In this document: piece by piece, positions 43,093 through 52,392 of the stretch
Layout: each line of letters begins with the position of its first letter
Numbering within the stretch: the first letter of the stretch is position 1
Assembly (NCBI GenBank): GCA_044223665.1
Contig: JBGALT010000002.1
Coordinates: forward strand, 83,589-147,588
Length of the DNA: 64,000 nucleotides
Direction of reading: 5' to 3'
From: JBBSAT01 sp044223665
Lineage (GTDB): Bacteria; Myxococcota_A; Polyangia; Polyangiales; Sandaracinaceae
Program-made: the position numbers and the translations under genes
The notes under the pieces: generated by a model
Database searches by the model: none
Told to the model about the DNA's origin: nothing
Seen by the model: only the letters and a program-made list of their open reading frames with translations

Positions 43093-43820
43093 AGCTCCTC
43101 CCGATCGCGATGCTCTCGTTCGCCGGCGCGCTCGCGCTCGGCTGCGGGGGATCGAGCGCGCCCACCGCCACGCATCGTCTCGTCGGCGAGCCCACCGAAG
43201 AGGGAGACGACGAGCTCGTCCCGCTCGACCTCGGCGAGCGCATGCTGCCGCCGCTCCCGGCGACGGTGCACGAGACCGACGAGCCCGTGCGCGAGGCGCT
43301 CCGTCTCTCGCGCGAGGCGCTGGTTCCCGAGCGGCCGGTGCTGGCCGACGACGCGAGCGCCGAAGAGACGGCGCGCTTCATGCGCGAGTCGTTCCAGGCG
43401 TGGATCGTCACGCGCGCGCGCGGGATCCAGCAGGCGCGCAACGCGCTCGCCGCGCTCGAGCACGGCGAGCCCGACGAGTACGTGCTCGCCTCCGCGCTCG
43501 TCGGAACGCTCTTCTCGATGCTGGCGGCCGAGATCGAGGCGATGCCGCTGCCGCGTGTCGTCGAGGACGATCACGACGAGCGCATCCTCGTGCGCGAGGC
43601 CCTGCTCGAGCTCGCAGCGCCGCTCCACCGGCGTGCGCTCGACGCGTTCGGCGCGTGCGCCTCCGCGGCCTCGGGCGCGGCCGACCCCACGCTGGACCCG
43701 TGGGCGAGCTACTGCGACGACGAGACGCAGCGCACCGAAGAAGGCCCGCATCCGGTCGAGACACACGCGCGGCCGGAGGCCTCGAGCGGCGGCCAGAGCG
43801 CCGAGGAGCCGGCGCCGTGA
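43089..43820 (+). CDS. Putative lipoprotein in the tesB operon
   Basis: The ATG overlaps the previous stop (ATGA). The 243-residue product begins MKLLPIAMLSFAGALALGCG with lipobox ALGC. It is acidic and helical (REALRLSREALVP, ETARFMRESFQAWIVTRARG, FSMLAAEIEAMPLPRVVEDD), with two Cys (FGACASA, SYCDDE) near the C-terminus and a Glu/Ser/Pro-rich tail. No recognised domain. Confidence 0.55.
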   Translation: MKLLPIAMLSFAGALALGCGGSSAPTATHRLVGEPTEEGDDELVPLDLGERMLPPLPATVHETDEPVREALRLSREALVPERPVLADDASAEETARFMRESFQAWIVTRARGIQQARNALAALEHGEPDEYVLASALVGTLFSMLAAEIEAMPLPRVVEDDHDERILVREALLELAAPLHRRALDAFGACASAASGAADPTLDPWASYCDDETQRTEEGPHPVETHARPEASSGGQSAEEPAP

Positions 43821-44563
43821 GCCGCGCGACGTGGGGCCCGCTCGCTCTCGTCGGCGTGATCGCCGCGCTCGCGATGGCCGGCTTCTGGTACCGCGATGCG
43901 CAGCGCGAGGCGGAGCGCGCCGCCGCCGCCGAGGCCCGCGAAGAGCGCACGCGGGCCGCGCACGCGCGCGAGCTCGAGCAAGCGCAGTCGGAATCGCGCG
44001 AAGCGCTGGCGGGCGTGCTCGACGGCGTCGCGCTCGGCGACACGATCGCCGAGATCCAGTCGGCGCGACCGCACGGCGCGGTCGAGCCGGCGCGCGCGCA
44101 CGCCGATCCCGGCTTCCGGCTCTTCCAGGAGCAGCTCGCGAACGGCGCGCAGGTGATCTACGCGTTCGACGAGGAGACCGATCGCCTCGCGCGCGTGCAG
44201 ATGCTCTCGCTGCTCGAGGGCGCCGAGGGCTTCGGCCCGCACCTGACCGCGCTCACCGAGCGCTATGGCGCGCCCACCGGCATCTGGGACTGCACCGACG
44301 ACACGGGCCTCTCGACGCGCCGCTTCACGTGGCGACGCGAGCACGTCGCGCTCGCGGACGTCATGCTCGTCTACGGCGCGCGCATCTCCCTCACGTTCTA
44401 CGTCACGACCAACGAGCAGATGGCGCGCTCGCTCCGACGCTCGGGGTGCAGCCCGACGTCGCGCGATCGCCTCGACCAGTTCCCCATCATGACGCCCGAG
44501 CAGATCCAGGCCGCGCAGGACAGCGCCCGGCAAGAGCAAGCGGAGCAGAGAGCCACGCCATGA
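43817..44563 (+). CDS. Single-pass membrane protein with a coiled coil
   Basis: A GTG start overlaps the previous stop (GTGA). The 248 residues begin with one membrane helix (GPLALVGVIAALAMAGFWY), then a charged coiled coil of about 55 residues (REAERAAAAEAREERTRAA), then a globular part: LGDTIAEIQSARP, GFRLFQEQLANGAQVIYAFD, then LTALTERYGAPTGIWDC. The Cys pair (WDCTDD, SGCSPT) may form a disulfide. It is probably periplasm-facing. Function unknown. Confidence 0.55.
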   Translation: MSRATWGPLALVGVIAALAMAGFWYRDAQREAERAAAAEAREERTRAAHARELEQAQSESREALAGVLDGVALGDTIAEIQSARPHGAVEPARAHADPGFRLFQEQLANGAQVIYAFDEETDRLARVQMLSLLEGAEGFGPHLTALTERYGAPTGIWDCTDDTGLSTRRFTWRREHVALADVMLVYGARISLTFYVTTNEQMARSLRRSGCSPTSRDRLDQFPIMTPEQIQAAQDSARQEQAEQRATP

Positions 44564-45429
44564 CCCGCGTTCTCGACGAGCTCGTCACCCTCCTCGCCCT
44601 CGAGCGCATCGAGGAGAACCTGTTCCGCGGCCAGAGCCAGAACCTCGGCTGGGGCACGGTCTTCGGCGGACAGGTGCTCGGTCAGGCCCTCAGCGCCGCC
44701 ACGCAGACGGTGCCGAGCGATCGCCGCGTGCACTCGATGCACGCCTACTTCTTGCGGCCGGGCGACGCGCGGAAGCCCATCGTCTACGACGTCGATCGCA
44801 TCCGCGACGGCTCCTCGTTCACCACGCGGCGCGTCGTCGCGATCCAGTCCGGCGAGCCGATCTTCAACTTCTCGGCCTCCTTCCAGATCGAGGAAGGTGG
44901 CTTCGAGCACCAGGACGCGATGCCCGAGGTGCCGCCGCCGCAGGCGCTGCGCACCGAGCAGGAGCGCCTGCGCGCGCTCGGCGATCGGCTGCCGAAGGTG
45001 TTCCACGAGCGTGCGTTCGCGGAGCGGCCCTTCGAGCTGCGGCCCGCCGACGACACGAGCGACATCGTGCTGCCGGGCCCGATGGCCCCTGCGCGACGCG
45101 TGTGGCTGAAGACGGCCGGCCCGCTGCCGGACGATCCGGGCCTGCATCGCTCGCTCCTCGCGTACGCCTCGGATCACGCGTTCATCACCACGTCGCTGCT
45201 CCCCCACGGCGTCGGCTGGCACACGCCCGGGATGCAGGTCGCTTCGCTCGACCACGTGATGTGGTTCCACGAGGCGTTTCGCGTCGACGAGTGGCTGCTC
45301 TACGCGATCGAGAGCCCCAAGGCGCACGGCGCGCGGGGCCTCGTCCGCGGCAAGGTGTTCACGCGCGAGGGGCGCCTGGTCGCCTCGACCGCGCAGGAAG
45401 GCCTGATCCGCAAGCGCGCCCCGAAGTAG
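44560..45429 (+). CDS. tesB: Acyl-CoA thioesterase II
   Basis: The ATG overlaps the previous stop. The protein has 289 residues, the normal length for TesB, a double hot-dog fold. Family segments: ENLFRGQSQNLGWGTVFGGQ, HSMHAYFLRPGD, then IVYDVDRIRDGSSFTTRRV, YASDHAFITTSLLP with the catalytic Asp, SLDHVMWFHEAFRVDEWLLY and VASTAQEGLIR with the catalytic Gln. It hydrolyses medium- and long-chain acyl-CoA in the cytoplasm. It closes the four-gene overlapping operon; the convergent gre gene starts its 3' end 4 bp later. Confidence 0.93.
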   Translation: MTRVLDELVTLLALERIEENLFRGQSQNLGWGTVFGGQVLGQALSAATQTVPSDRRVHSMHAYFLRPGDARKPIVYDVDRIRDGSSFTTRRVVAIQSGEPIFNFSASFQIEEGGFEHQDAMPEVPPPQALRTEQERLRALGDRLPKVFHERAFAERPFELRPADDTSDIVLPGPMAPARRVWLKTAGPLPDDPGLHRSLLAYASDHAFITTSLLPHGVGWHTPGMQVASLDHVMWFHEAFRVDEWLLYAIESPKAHGARGLVRGKVFTREGRLVASTAQEGLIRKRAPK

Positions 45430-45433
45430 CGCG

Positions 45434-45940
45434 TCACGCGACCGCTTCGATCTCCCACTCGCGGCTCGCGCCCTTCGTGCTCAGCTCGAAGTCGTCGCCC
45501 ACGCGCTTGCCGACGAGGGCCCGTCCCACCGGCGCGCTCGGCGCCACGACGACGATCTCCACGCCCTCGATCGTGAGCGTGCGACCCCCTCCGAAGGGGG
45601 AGAGGAGGAAGACGCGCGTCTCGCCGTCGACGAGCACGCGGACGAGCGCGCCCGGACCGATCGCGTCGCCCTGGCCGTAGTCTCGCCACTTGTTCGTCTC
45701 GGCCCGCCCGAGCTCGTCGGCGAGCTCTTCGGTGCGCATCGCCTTGCCGCGCGCGACGTAGCTCTCCTCGGTCGCCCGCATGTCCTTGTCGCCCTCGGAG
45801 CGGTTCTCGACGTGCGTCGCGCCCTCCGCCGCGTCCTTGGCGGCGCGCGCCATGAGCGCGAGCGTCTGGCGCATCTCCTCGAGGAGCGCTTCTCGCACCT
45901 CGGCCTTGGGCGGCAGAGCCGGGGCCTTCGCCTTCTTCAT
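45434..45940 (-). CDS. GreA/GreB-family elongation factor-like protein
   Basis: A 168-residue protein. The N-terminal 75 residues form a helical region with MRQTLALMARAAKDAAEGAT and RSEGDKDMRATEESYVARGK. The C-terminal part has the Gre fold: VRVLVDGETRVFLLSPFGGG, EIVVVAPSAPVGRALVGKRV and DDFELSTKGASREWEIEAV. Gre factors stimulate transcript cleavage by RNA polymerase; this short-coil version may instead act like a Rnk- or Gfh-type anti-factor. Its ATG overlaps the stop codon of agmatine deiminase, so the two are coupled. Confidence 0.75.
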   Translation of the reverse strand: MKKAKAPALPPKAEVREALLEEMRQTLALMARAAKDAAEGATHVENRSEGDKDMRATEESYVARGKAMRTEELADELGRAETNKWRDYGQGDAIGPGALVRVLVDGETRVFLLSPFGGGRTLTIEGVEIVVVAPSAPVGRALVGKRVGDDFELSTKGASREWEIEAVA

Positions 45941-46983
45941 CCTCTCGGGACCTGCTGCGTGATGCAGTGGAACGCGCCGCCACCTTCGAGGATCACGCGA
46001 GCGCTCGCGCCGACCACGCGCCGGCCCGGGAACAGAGGCGCGAGCGCGGCGACGGCGGCCGCGTCGAACGGCGTTCCGTAGGTCGGGACCACGACGGTGC
46101 GGTTGCCGATGTAGAAGTTGACGTGGCTCGCGGGCATGACGTCACCGTCCTCGTCGAGCACGCGCCCGGGCGAAGGCACGCGCACGACGTCCAAGCGCCG
46201 GCCCTTCGCGTCGGTCATCGCGGCGAGCTCCCCGGCGATCGCGTCGAGCACCGCCGCGTTCGGATCGTCGTTCCCGCTCGGCGCCATGCACACCACGCGG
46301 CCGGGCGCGACGAAGCGCGCGATGGTGTCGATGTGCCCGTCGGTGTGGTCGTTCAAGAGGCCCTTCGTCACCCACAGCACCTTGTCGCCGCCGAGCCCGT
46401 CACGGAGCGCGCGCTCGATCTCGGCGCGCGAGAGGCCCGGATTGCGGTTCGGGTTGAGCAAGCACTCTTCGCTCGTGAGGATCGTGCCCTCGCCGTCCGG
46501 CTCGACCGAGCCGCCCTCGAGCACGAGCGCGTGCGCGAACGTGCGCTGCCCCGAGAGCTTCGCGACGTGCGCCGAGAGCTCGGCGTCGCCCGGCAGCGCG
46601 TACTTGCCGCCCCAGCCGTTGAACCGGAACGAGGCCGCGGCCTGCGCGCTCTTGCTCCGGTGCGTGAGGAAGATCGGCAGCGTGTCGCGGAGCCAGATGT
46701 CTCCGTAGAGCATGCGATGCGTGGTCGCGCCGAGCGATCCGAGCTTCCAGCGCGCGAGGCGCTCGTCGGCGTCGGTGCGCACGAGCACCTCGAGCTTCTC
46801 TCCTCGCGCGTGGCCATCGTCGTCGGGATCGGCGATCAGCTCGGCCAGGCGCACGAGCTCTGCTTGGGCGTCGATCAACGCGTCTTCGCCCCAGAGGTCG
46901 GCGTGGCTCGGCCAGGCGAGCCACACGGCCTCGTGCGGCGCCCACTCCGCCGGCTGGTGGAATCCATCGTCCTTCGCGGTCAC
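45937..46983 (-). CDS. aguA: Agmatine deiminase
   Basis: A 348-residue protein from a GTG at 46983. It matches the agmatine deiminase/porphyromonas-type peptidyl-arginine deiminase family: FHQPAEWAPHEAVWLAWPSH, MLYGDIWLRDTLPIFL, FNGWGGKYALPGDAELSAHV, LLNDHTDGHIDTIARFV with the catalytic His, and GGGAFHCITQQVPRG with the catalytic Cys. It converts agmatine to N-carbamoylputrescine. The next enzyme of the pathway is encoded at 52393 on the same strand. The linked gre-like gene is an unusual partner. Confidence 0.9.
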   Translation of the reverse strand: MTAKDDGFHQPAEWAPHEAVWLAWPSHADLWGEDALIDAQAELVRLAELIADPDDDGHARGEKLEVLVRTDADERLARWKLGSLGATTHRMLYGDIWLRDTLPIFLTHRSKSAQAAASFRFNGWGGKYALPGDAELSAHVAKLSGQRTFAHALVLEGGSVEPDGEGTILTSEECLLNPNRNPGLSRAEIERALRDGLGGDKVLWVTKGLLNDHTDGHIDTIARFVAPGRVVCMAPSGNDDPNAAVLDAIAGELAAMTDAKGRRLDVVRVPSPGRVLDEDGDVMPASHVNFYIGNRTVVVPTYGTPFDAAAVAALAPLFPGRRVVGASARVILEGGGAFHCITQQVPRG

Positions 46984-47093
46984 GCGCGATTCTTAGGGCC
47001 CGGTTCGAGACAAGTCCATCGGATCGGCGGCGCCGCGCCGTTCGCGACGAGGAGCGAACGCGCGTTTCGAAGAGCGCGCGCAGGCCGTGTGGA

Positions 47094-49745
47094 TCAGCGC
47101 GTCAGGAAGATCGGGTTCGTGACGCCGAACGGGGAGCCGCCGTAGGCGATGTCGGGGACGTCGGTGCCGGAGGCGTGCAGGACCACCCACGAGCCCGACG
47201 CGGCGACGTCGACGTCGACGTCCTGCTCGAAGCGCAGCGGATCCATCGGGTCGACCGGCGGCGCGATCGGGATCGTCTCGGTGGTCGTTCCGTCGACGAT
47301 CACCTCGAGCTGGTCGACGTCGACGAACGAGGGGGCCCGCACGACGACGTGGATCTGCGTGCGCGCGCCCACGCCGGTGGCGGTCGCGCCGGGTCGCGCG
47401 CCGCCGGGGCCGGTGACCTCGAGGTAGATCCCGCCCGTCACGAACGAGGTGCCCGCGTGCGTCACGTCGCGCACCTGGTCGCCGTCGATCGCGTGCACGT
47501 CGTCCTCGCCGATCCACAGGCACGTGCGCGGGTAGCCCACGGGGTCGCCGTGGGTGTGGTGGCTGTCCGACGAGCCGACCATCATCACGTGGCGGCCGGC
47601 GTTGAGGAGCGAGAACCAGTCGGCGACCGTCTCGTCCCGGTTGTCCGCGAAGCTCGACGAGTTGATCACCTCGACCACGTCGAAGCTCTCGTCCCAGTTC
47701 TCGGGGTGCGTCGCGATGCCGGTCGTCCGGTTGTAGCCCGCCTCGTTGAAGTAGCCCTGGCGGATGCCGCCGGCGCGCGGGTGGTTGATGATGAGGAGCG
47801 GCGACTCGGAGCGGTTGCGCACGGCCTCGAAGACCTGTGGCGCGAAGCGATCGAACCACGTCACGGCGCCGCTGCTCGGTCGGGTCCGGTCCACGTCGAG
47901 CGGGAAGACGCCGAAGTGCCCGTAGGTGAACGTGGTGAGCTCTTCGCCGGCGAGCCCGAGCACGAAGTCGTCGAGCCCCAGGTCGTGCACGACCGGCGCG
48001 AAGTCGTCGACCCACTCGTGATCGGAGCGAATCGCGATCTCGAGTCCGTCGGCGGCGAGCGCCGACACCTTCAGCCTCCCGCTGTCCTCGCTGTCGACCG
48101 AGCGGTGCGTGTGGATGTGATAGTCGGCGCACATCAGGCCCGGCGTGTCGAACGAGCGCGAGAGCGCGGCCGCGATCGCGCGCGTCTCGCCGGCCGCCAC
48201 CGTCAGCGTCTGGTCGTGCGTCTCCATCTCCCAGCCGTGCGAGACCACGAGGCGGTAGGTGCCCTGCGCGATGCGCAGATCGACGTGGCCCGACACGGGC
48301 GCGAACTCCATGCGGCTGCGACCTCGGCCGAGCTCGCGCTCGCCGAAGGCGGCGGGGGCGACGGGTGGCGCCCCGCCCATCGGGAACGTCTGCACGCGCG
48401 CGGGGATCGCGGTGCCGGTCGATCCGTCGGTCACGTCGATCGAGAGCGTCGCCAGCGAGGCGAGCGGGATCGTCATCGGGCCCGAGGCGGGAATCGCGAA
48501 CGGGCCTTCGCGCGGCGCGCCCTCGCGCCAGACCCACACCGAGGCCGCGGCCGAGGGGACGACGAGATCGAAGGCGCCCGTCGCATCGACGACGGCGCGC
48601 GTGTAGTGCACGTCGCCGGCCGCGTTGGTCACGTGCACGTGCGCGCCGGCGATGGCCGCCGGATCGGTGCTGGTCAGCGTGCCCGACACCGTGCGCGTCG
48701 CTTCGCCGCGCTCGCGCCAGAGCACCCGCTGCACGCCGTTCAGCCCGTTGGTCTCGCCCACGACGAAGCGCCCGAGCGCGAAGCGCTGCTCGCTGCAGGC
48801 GGCGACCGAGCTCGCCCGCACCGTGTAGAAATCGAAGCCGCTCGTCGAGAAGAAGAGCGAGAGCTCGCCGGGGCCCCCTTCGGACTCGGGAACGGCGGCC
48901 CATGCGTAGCTCGTCGCGTCCTGGTCCTCGAAGGCGACGAACGGCGTGGCCATCGTCGGCGGCACGAAGGCCGTCTGCTCGGTCCAGCTCTGCATCCGGA
49001 ACGACTGGAAGAAGGCTGCCATCACGAAGGGGATGCTCGTCGAGCGACCGCTGCCGCGCCGGACGGTGAGGCTCACCTCCACGAAGTCGTCGCCGGGCGA
49101 GAGCGAGTAGTCGAGCGCTCCCTGCCAGCCGTCGAGATCGGCGCGGATCGTCTGCTCGAGAATGGGGCCCAGCGCCTGGATCGCCGCGAGCGGCCCGCGC
49201 GCGCGGACGACCGCGGGGCCGCCGTCGGTTCCGTCGCTCATCACCGTCACCGAGTCGGTGCCGACCACGTAGCGCGCGATGCCGAGCATCGCGAGGTTGA
49301 AGTCGGCCGGCGCGACGAGCGTGCCGCCCTCGTTGCGCGCCATGCCGCGCACGCGCCCACCGTACGGGTCGTAGACCTCGAAGTTGCCGGGCTGCGAGAC
49401 GACGAAGGCGAAGCGCTCGCTGGCGAGCACGTAGTCCCCGTCGCGCCACGTCGCGAGATCGTCGGGATCGACCGGCAGCTCGGCCGCGTGGATGCGGCCG
49501 GCACGGACCTCGCCGCTCGGCGCCGCGAGGGGCGAGGTGGCGCCGTTGGCGTCGCCGACGGGGAAGGGATCGGGGGCCGCGCACGCGGGCGCATCGAGGC
49601 TCGCGTCGTTGCCGCCGTCGGGGAGGTCACCCGCGTCCTCGATGGACCCGGCGTCGGTGGCCGGCGGCGGCGGCGACGTGCAACCGATCACGAGAAGAAG
49701 CGCGACCGAGCCCGCACGGCGGGCGAAAGAAAGAGAGACACGCAT
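47094..49745 (-). CDS. Lipoprotein with a CehA/McbA-type PHP metallohydrolase domain
   Basis: An 883-residue protein with signal VALLLVIGCTSPPPP (lipobox VIGC) and an Asp/Ala/Gly linker. Residues about 70-370 are a beta-rich domain; about 370-540 contain Ig/carboxypeptidase-regulatory-like modules (VSGTLTSTDPAAIAGAHVHV). The PHP-type metal site is in residues about 560-760: CADYHIHTHRSVDSEDSG, AIRSDHEWVDD, LAGEELTTFTYGHFGVF, LLIINHPRAGGIR, then MMVGSSDSHHTHGDPVGYP. CehA/McbA enzymes hydrolyse carbamates and related esters; here the substrate is unknown and the site is extracytoplasmic. Confidence 0.82.
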   Translation of the reverse strand: MRVSLSFARRAGSVALLLVIGCTSPPPPATDAGSIEDAGDLPDGGNDASLDAPACAAPDPFPVGDANGATSPLAAPSGEVRAGRIHAAELPVDPDDLATWRDGDYVLASERFAFVVSQPGNFEVYDPYGGRVRGMARNEGGTLVAPADFNLAMLGIARYVVGTDSVTVMSDGTDGGPAVVRARGPLAAIQALGPILEQTIRADLDGWQGALDYSLSPGDDFVEVSLTVRRGSGRSTSIPFVMAAFFQSFRMQSWTEQTAFVPPTMATPFVAFEDQDATSYAWAAVPESEGGPGELSLFFSTSGFDFYTVRASSVAACSEQRFALGRFVVGETNGLNGVQRVLWRERGEATRTVSGTLTSTDPAAIAGAHVHVTNAAGDVHYTRAVVDATGAFDLVVPSAAASVWVWREGAPREGPFAIPASGPMTIPLASLATLSIDVTDGSTGTAIPARVQTFPMGGAPPVAPAAFGERELGRGRSRMEFAPVSGHVDLRIAQGTYRLVVSHGWEMETHDQTLTVAAGETRAIAAALSRSFDTPGLMCADYHIHTHRSVDSEDSGRLKVSALAADGLEIAIRSDHEWVDDFAPVVHDLGLDDFVLGLAGEELTTFTYGHFGVFPLDVDRTRPSSGAVTWFDRFAPQVFEAVRNRSESPLLIINHPRAGGIRQGYFNEAGYNRTTGIATHPENWDESFDVVEVINSSSFADNRDETVADWFSLLNAGRHVMMVGSSDSHHTHGDPVGYPRTCLWIGEDDVHAIDGDQVRDVTHAGTSFVTGGIYLEVTGPGGARPGATATGVGARTQIHVVVRAPSFVDVDQLEVIVDGTTTETIPIAPPVDPMDPLRFEQDVDVDVAASGSWVVLHASGTDVPDIAYGGSPFGVTNPIFLTR

Positions 49746-49860
49746 CCGTCACCTCGGCGTCACACGCTACCAGCCGCAGCGGCGGTCGCGCGAGGGCTTC
49801 GCGATCGTGGTGTGCGCGCACGCGCACCGGCGATGCGCGCTGCCACGCGCCGCGCCGCGG

Positions 49861-50817
49861 TCAGTCCGTGGGCGCCAGCGCCACGCGCACGCGCAGGACG
49901 CGCCCCTCGGCGTCGCGGTCGACGAGGACGGGGAACGCGCCGTCGCCCCAGCTCGTCATGAAGCCGCACATCGAGGCCTCGCCCAGGGCGAGCGTCCCGC
50001 TCTCGGTCGTCGTGGCGCGCACGCGGGCCATGAGCCGGTAGTGATCGGAGTGCGGCCGGAAGTCCGTCGCCATCTTCTTCTCGTTCGTCGCCTTCCACTC
50101 GTTGACGGGGCGACCGAGCGTGACGATCTCCTCGACCGTGCGGTCCACCCAGCCGAAGGTGCCCGCCTCGAGCTCGGGCGCCGAGAAGACCTTCGCCGCT
50201 TCGGCGGCGTCCTTGCCCCAGAACACGAAGTCCGCGCGCCCGTCGGTCGTTTCGTCGTGGCGCCAGGCGTCGAGCGCGGTGGGATCGACGAAGGCGAGGC
50301 GGGCCCAGTCGACGAGCACGCGCCCGGCGTCGTCGGTGCGTGCGAGCTCTCCCTCGCGCACGTCGAGCACGACCTGCGCCCATCGGCCGCTCTCGTCCTT
50401 CTCGCCGCGGACCGTGAGCGGCCCGGCCGGCACGCCCGAGACGGCCACGCCGGTGAGGCCGCCGAACGAGAGGCATGCGTGCGGCGCCCGCGCGAGCGCC
50501 ACGCGGATGCGCTCGAGCGGCGCGAGCGGCGCGGCGCTCGTGAGGGTGACCGTGAAGCCCTCCTTCGCGAGGCGGGCGACGGCGTTGCCGCTCGCCATGG
50601 CGGCGGAGGCCTCCGGCACGTCGTGGATCCGCGAGGAGGGCGCGCCCCAGTGCGCGGCCGCGCGCTCGGCGTCGGCGCCCCCGAAGACGAGATCCACGCA
50701 CGGATCGCCGGAGGGCGTCTCGTCGAACGCGCGCCACCAGCCGAGGTTGCCGAAGTCGTAGAGAAGCACGGTGCCCGAAGGCGCGATCACGGTTCCGAGG
50801 GCCAGCGACTCCGTCAT
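49861..50817 (-). CDS. Hypothetical protein, possibly DUF4241-like
   Basis: A 318-residue protein without signal peptide (MTESLALGTVIAPSGTVLLY). The C-terminal GFMTSWGDGAFPVLVDRDAE with RVLRVRVAL resembles the end of DUF4241 proteins. A central region (WAQVVLDVREGELARTDD, LAFVDPTALDAWR) is strand-rich. It seems to contain a duplicated domain. Divergent from the FadR-type gene, with 98 bp between the starts; both promoters may be affected by the operator-like site there. Confidence 0.45.
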   Translation of the reverse strand: MTESLALGTVIAPSGTVLLYDFGNLGWWRAFDETPSGDPCVDLVFGGADAERAAAHWGAPSSRIHDVPEASAAMASGNAVARLAKEGFTVTLTSAAPLAPLERIRVALARAPHACLSFGGLTGVAVSGVPAGPLTVRGEKDESGRWAQVVLDVREGELARTDDAGRVLVDWARLAFVDPTALDAWRHDETTDGRADFVFWGKDAAEAAKVFSAPELEAGTFGWVDRTVEEIVTLGRPVNEWKATNEKKMATDFRPHSDHYRLMARVRATTTESGTLALGEASMCGFMTSWGDGAFPVLVDRDAEGRVLRVRVALAPTD

Positions 50818-50868
50818 GGCCCGACCGCTAGCGCACGCGCGGCCCGGAAACGAGGGTCCGTCGGCGGC

Positions 50869-50888
50869 TGGTAGGACCAGTTGACCAG
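50869..50888. promoter_or_regulatory. FadR/GntR-type operator candidate
   Basis: TGGTAGGACCA at 50869-50879 fits the TNGTNNNACNA consensus of FadR-type regulators. A further half-site TGACCA follows at 50882-50887. The site lies 36 bp upstream of the regulator's start codon, well placed for autoregulation. Confidence 0.55.
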
Positions 50889-50915
50889 CCTACCGCTTCG
50901 GGCGATCCTCCCTCC

Positions 50916-51656
50916 ATGCTCGAGCCCGTCGTCCGCCGCTCGGTCACCGAGGCCGTCTTCGATCAGCTCAAGGCGGTGATCCTCCGCGGCGACGTCGCGG
51001 CCGGAGAGCGCTTGCCCGCCGAGCGCGATCTCGCGACGCGCCTCGGTGTGAACCGCAATGCCGTGCGCGAAGCGCTCCAGCGCCTCGCGCAGCTTCGCCT
51101 CGTCTCGATCCAGGCGGGAGGCGCGACGCGCGTGCTCGACTTCAAGACGCACGCGGGCCTCGAGCTGCTCTCCTCGCTGCTGTTCGGTTCCGACGGCGTC
51201 CCGCGCGTCGAGGCGATCCGCAGCATGGTCGAGCTGCGCACGGCGCTCGGGCCCGACATCGCGGCGCGTGCGGCCGTACGGCGCGCCGACGAGGTCGTCC
51301 CACGCCTGCACGCGCTCGTCGATCGCATGGCCGAGGTGCCGGGCGCCGATCCGGTGGCCCTGCAGCGCCACTCCCTCGCGCTATGGCGCGTGCTCGTCGA
51401 CGCCTCCGGCAACGTGGCCTACGCGCTGCTGATGAACACGCTCGAGACCGCCTACCGCGGCGTGGGCGACGTCGTCGCGCCCGCGCTGGCCGACGAGCTC
51501 CGCGACCTCGCGGGCTACCGCGCGCTCGTCCGCGCGATCGAGCAGCGGGACGATGCGCGGGCGCGCCGCGCCGCCGAGCGCCTCGTCGCCAAGGGCGAGG
51601 CCGGCATCACGGCGCTCGTCGCCGGATCGAGCCGCAAGGGCAAGGAGAAGCGATGA
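50916..51656 (+). CDS. FadR-subfamily GntR transcriptional regulator
   Basis: A 246-residue protein. Residues about 10-72 are the GntR winged helix: VTEAVFDQLKAVILRGDVAA, RLPAERDLATRLGVNRNAVR, EALQRLAQLRLVSIQAGG. The C-terminal all-helical domain (IRSMVELRTALGPDIAARAA, LWRVLVDASGNVAYALLMNT) is of the FCD/FadR kind. It may respond to a fatty acid or acyl-CoA, consistent with its overlap (ATGA) with the sterol-desaturase-like gene, which it probably controls together with itself. Confidence 0.82.
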   Translation: MLEPVVRRSVTEAVFDQLKAVILRGDVAAGERLPAERDLATRLGVNRNAVREALQRLAQLRLVSIQAGGATRVLDFKTHAGLELLSSLLFGSDGVPRVEAIRSMVELRTALGPDIAARAAVRRADEVVPRLHALVDRMAEVPGADPVALQRHSLALWRVLVDASGNVAYALLMNTLETAYRGVGDVVAPALADELRDLAGYRALVRAIEQRDDARARRAAERLVAKGEAGITALVAGSSRKGKEKR

Positions 51657-52348
51657 CACCGCCGCCGCCCAGCGACGAGAGCCTCTCGGCGATCCACACC
51701 TACCGCGACGCGCTGCGCGTCTTCTTCTCGCGTCCGGGCCCGCGCACGATCGCGACGGCCGCCGGCACCGCGTGGCTCGCGCGCGCGATGCTCGGCCCGC
51801 CCGGCCCGGGTGAGATCGTCACGGCCGGCCTCGTCGCGCTCGGATGGCCCTTCCAGGAGTGGCTGATGCACCGTCACCTGCTCCACCTGAAGCCACGGGC
51901 GCGCCCCGACGGCCGCGTCGTCGATCCGATCTTCGCGCGGCGTCATCGCTACCACCACGAGCACCCCGACGAGATCGACGCGGCGCTCCTTCCGATCGAA
52001 GTGATCCACGCGGCGCTCCCCGTGTCGGGCGGCCTCTTCCTGCTCTTGCTCGGGCCGCGCCGCCGCACGCTGACCGCCATGGCGACCTACTCGACGATGG
52101 CGCTCGCCTACGAGTGGACGCACTTCCTCGTGCACACGAGCATCCGTCCCGAGAGCGCGTTCTACCGGAAGGTCCGGGCCAACCATCGGCTCCACCACTT
52201 CCGGAACGAGCACTACTGGCTCGGCTTCACGCTCCCGCTCGTCGACCGGCTGATGGGCACGGATCCCGAGCCTGGCAGCGTCCCGCACAGCAAGACGGCG
52301 ACGGATCTGCACGGCCTGCGCGCCGCCGAGCGCGCGAGCGAGCCCTGA
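51653..52348 (+). CDS. Fatty acid hydroxylase/sterol desaturase family protein
   Basis: A 231-residue membrane protein that overlaps the regulator gene by four bases. It has several membrane helices and the His boxes of the non-haem di-iron family: MHRHLLHL, RRHRYHHEHP, HFLVHTS, ANHRLHHFRNEHYWLGF. It would hydroxylate or desaturate a lipid in the membrane. The C-terminal SVPHSKTATDLHGL is soluble. Likely substrate unknown. Coupling to a FadR-type regulator supports a lipid role. Confidence 0.82.
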   Translation: MTPPPPSDESLSAIHTYRDALRVFFSRPGPRTIATAAGTAWLARAMLGPPGPGEIVTAGLVALGWPFQEWLMHRHLLHLKPRARPDGRVVDPIFARRHRYHHEHPDEIDAALLPIEVIHAALPVSGGLFLLLLGPRRRTLTAMATYSTMALAYEWTHFLVHTSIRPESAFYRKVRANHRLHHFRNEHYWLGFTLPLVDRLMGTDPEPGSVPHSKTATDLHGLRAAERASEP

Positions 52349-52392
52349 CTCGGAGCCGAGCCGATCGGTCCGGTCGCCTCGAGACGTGCGCG

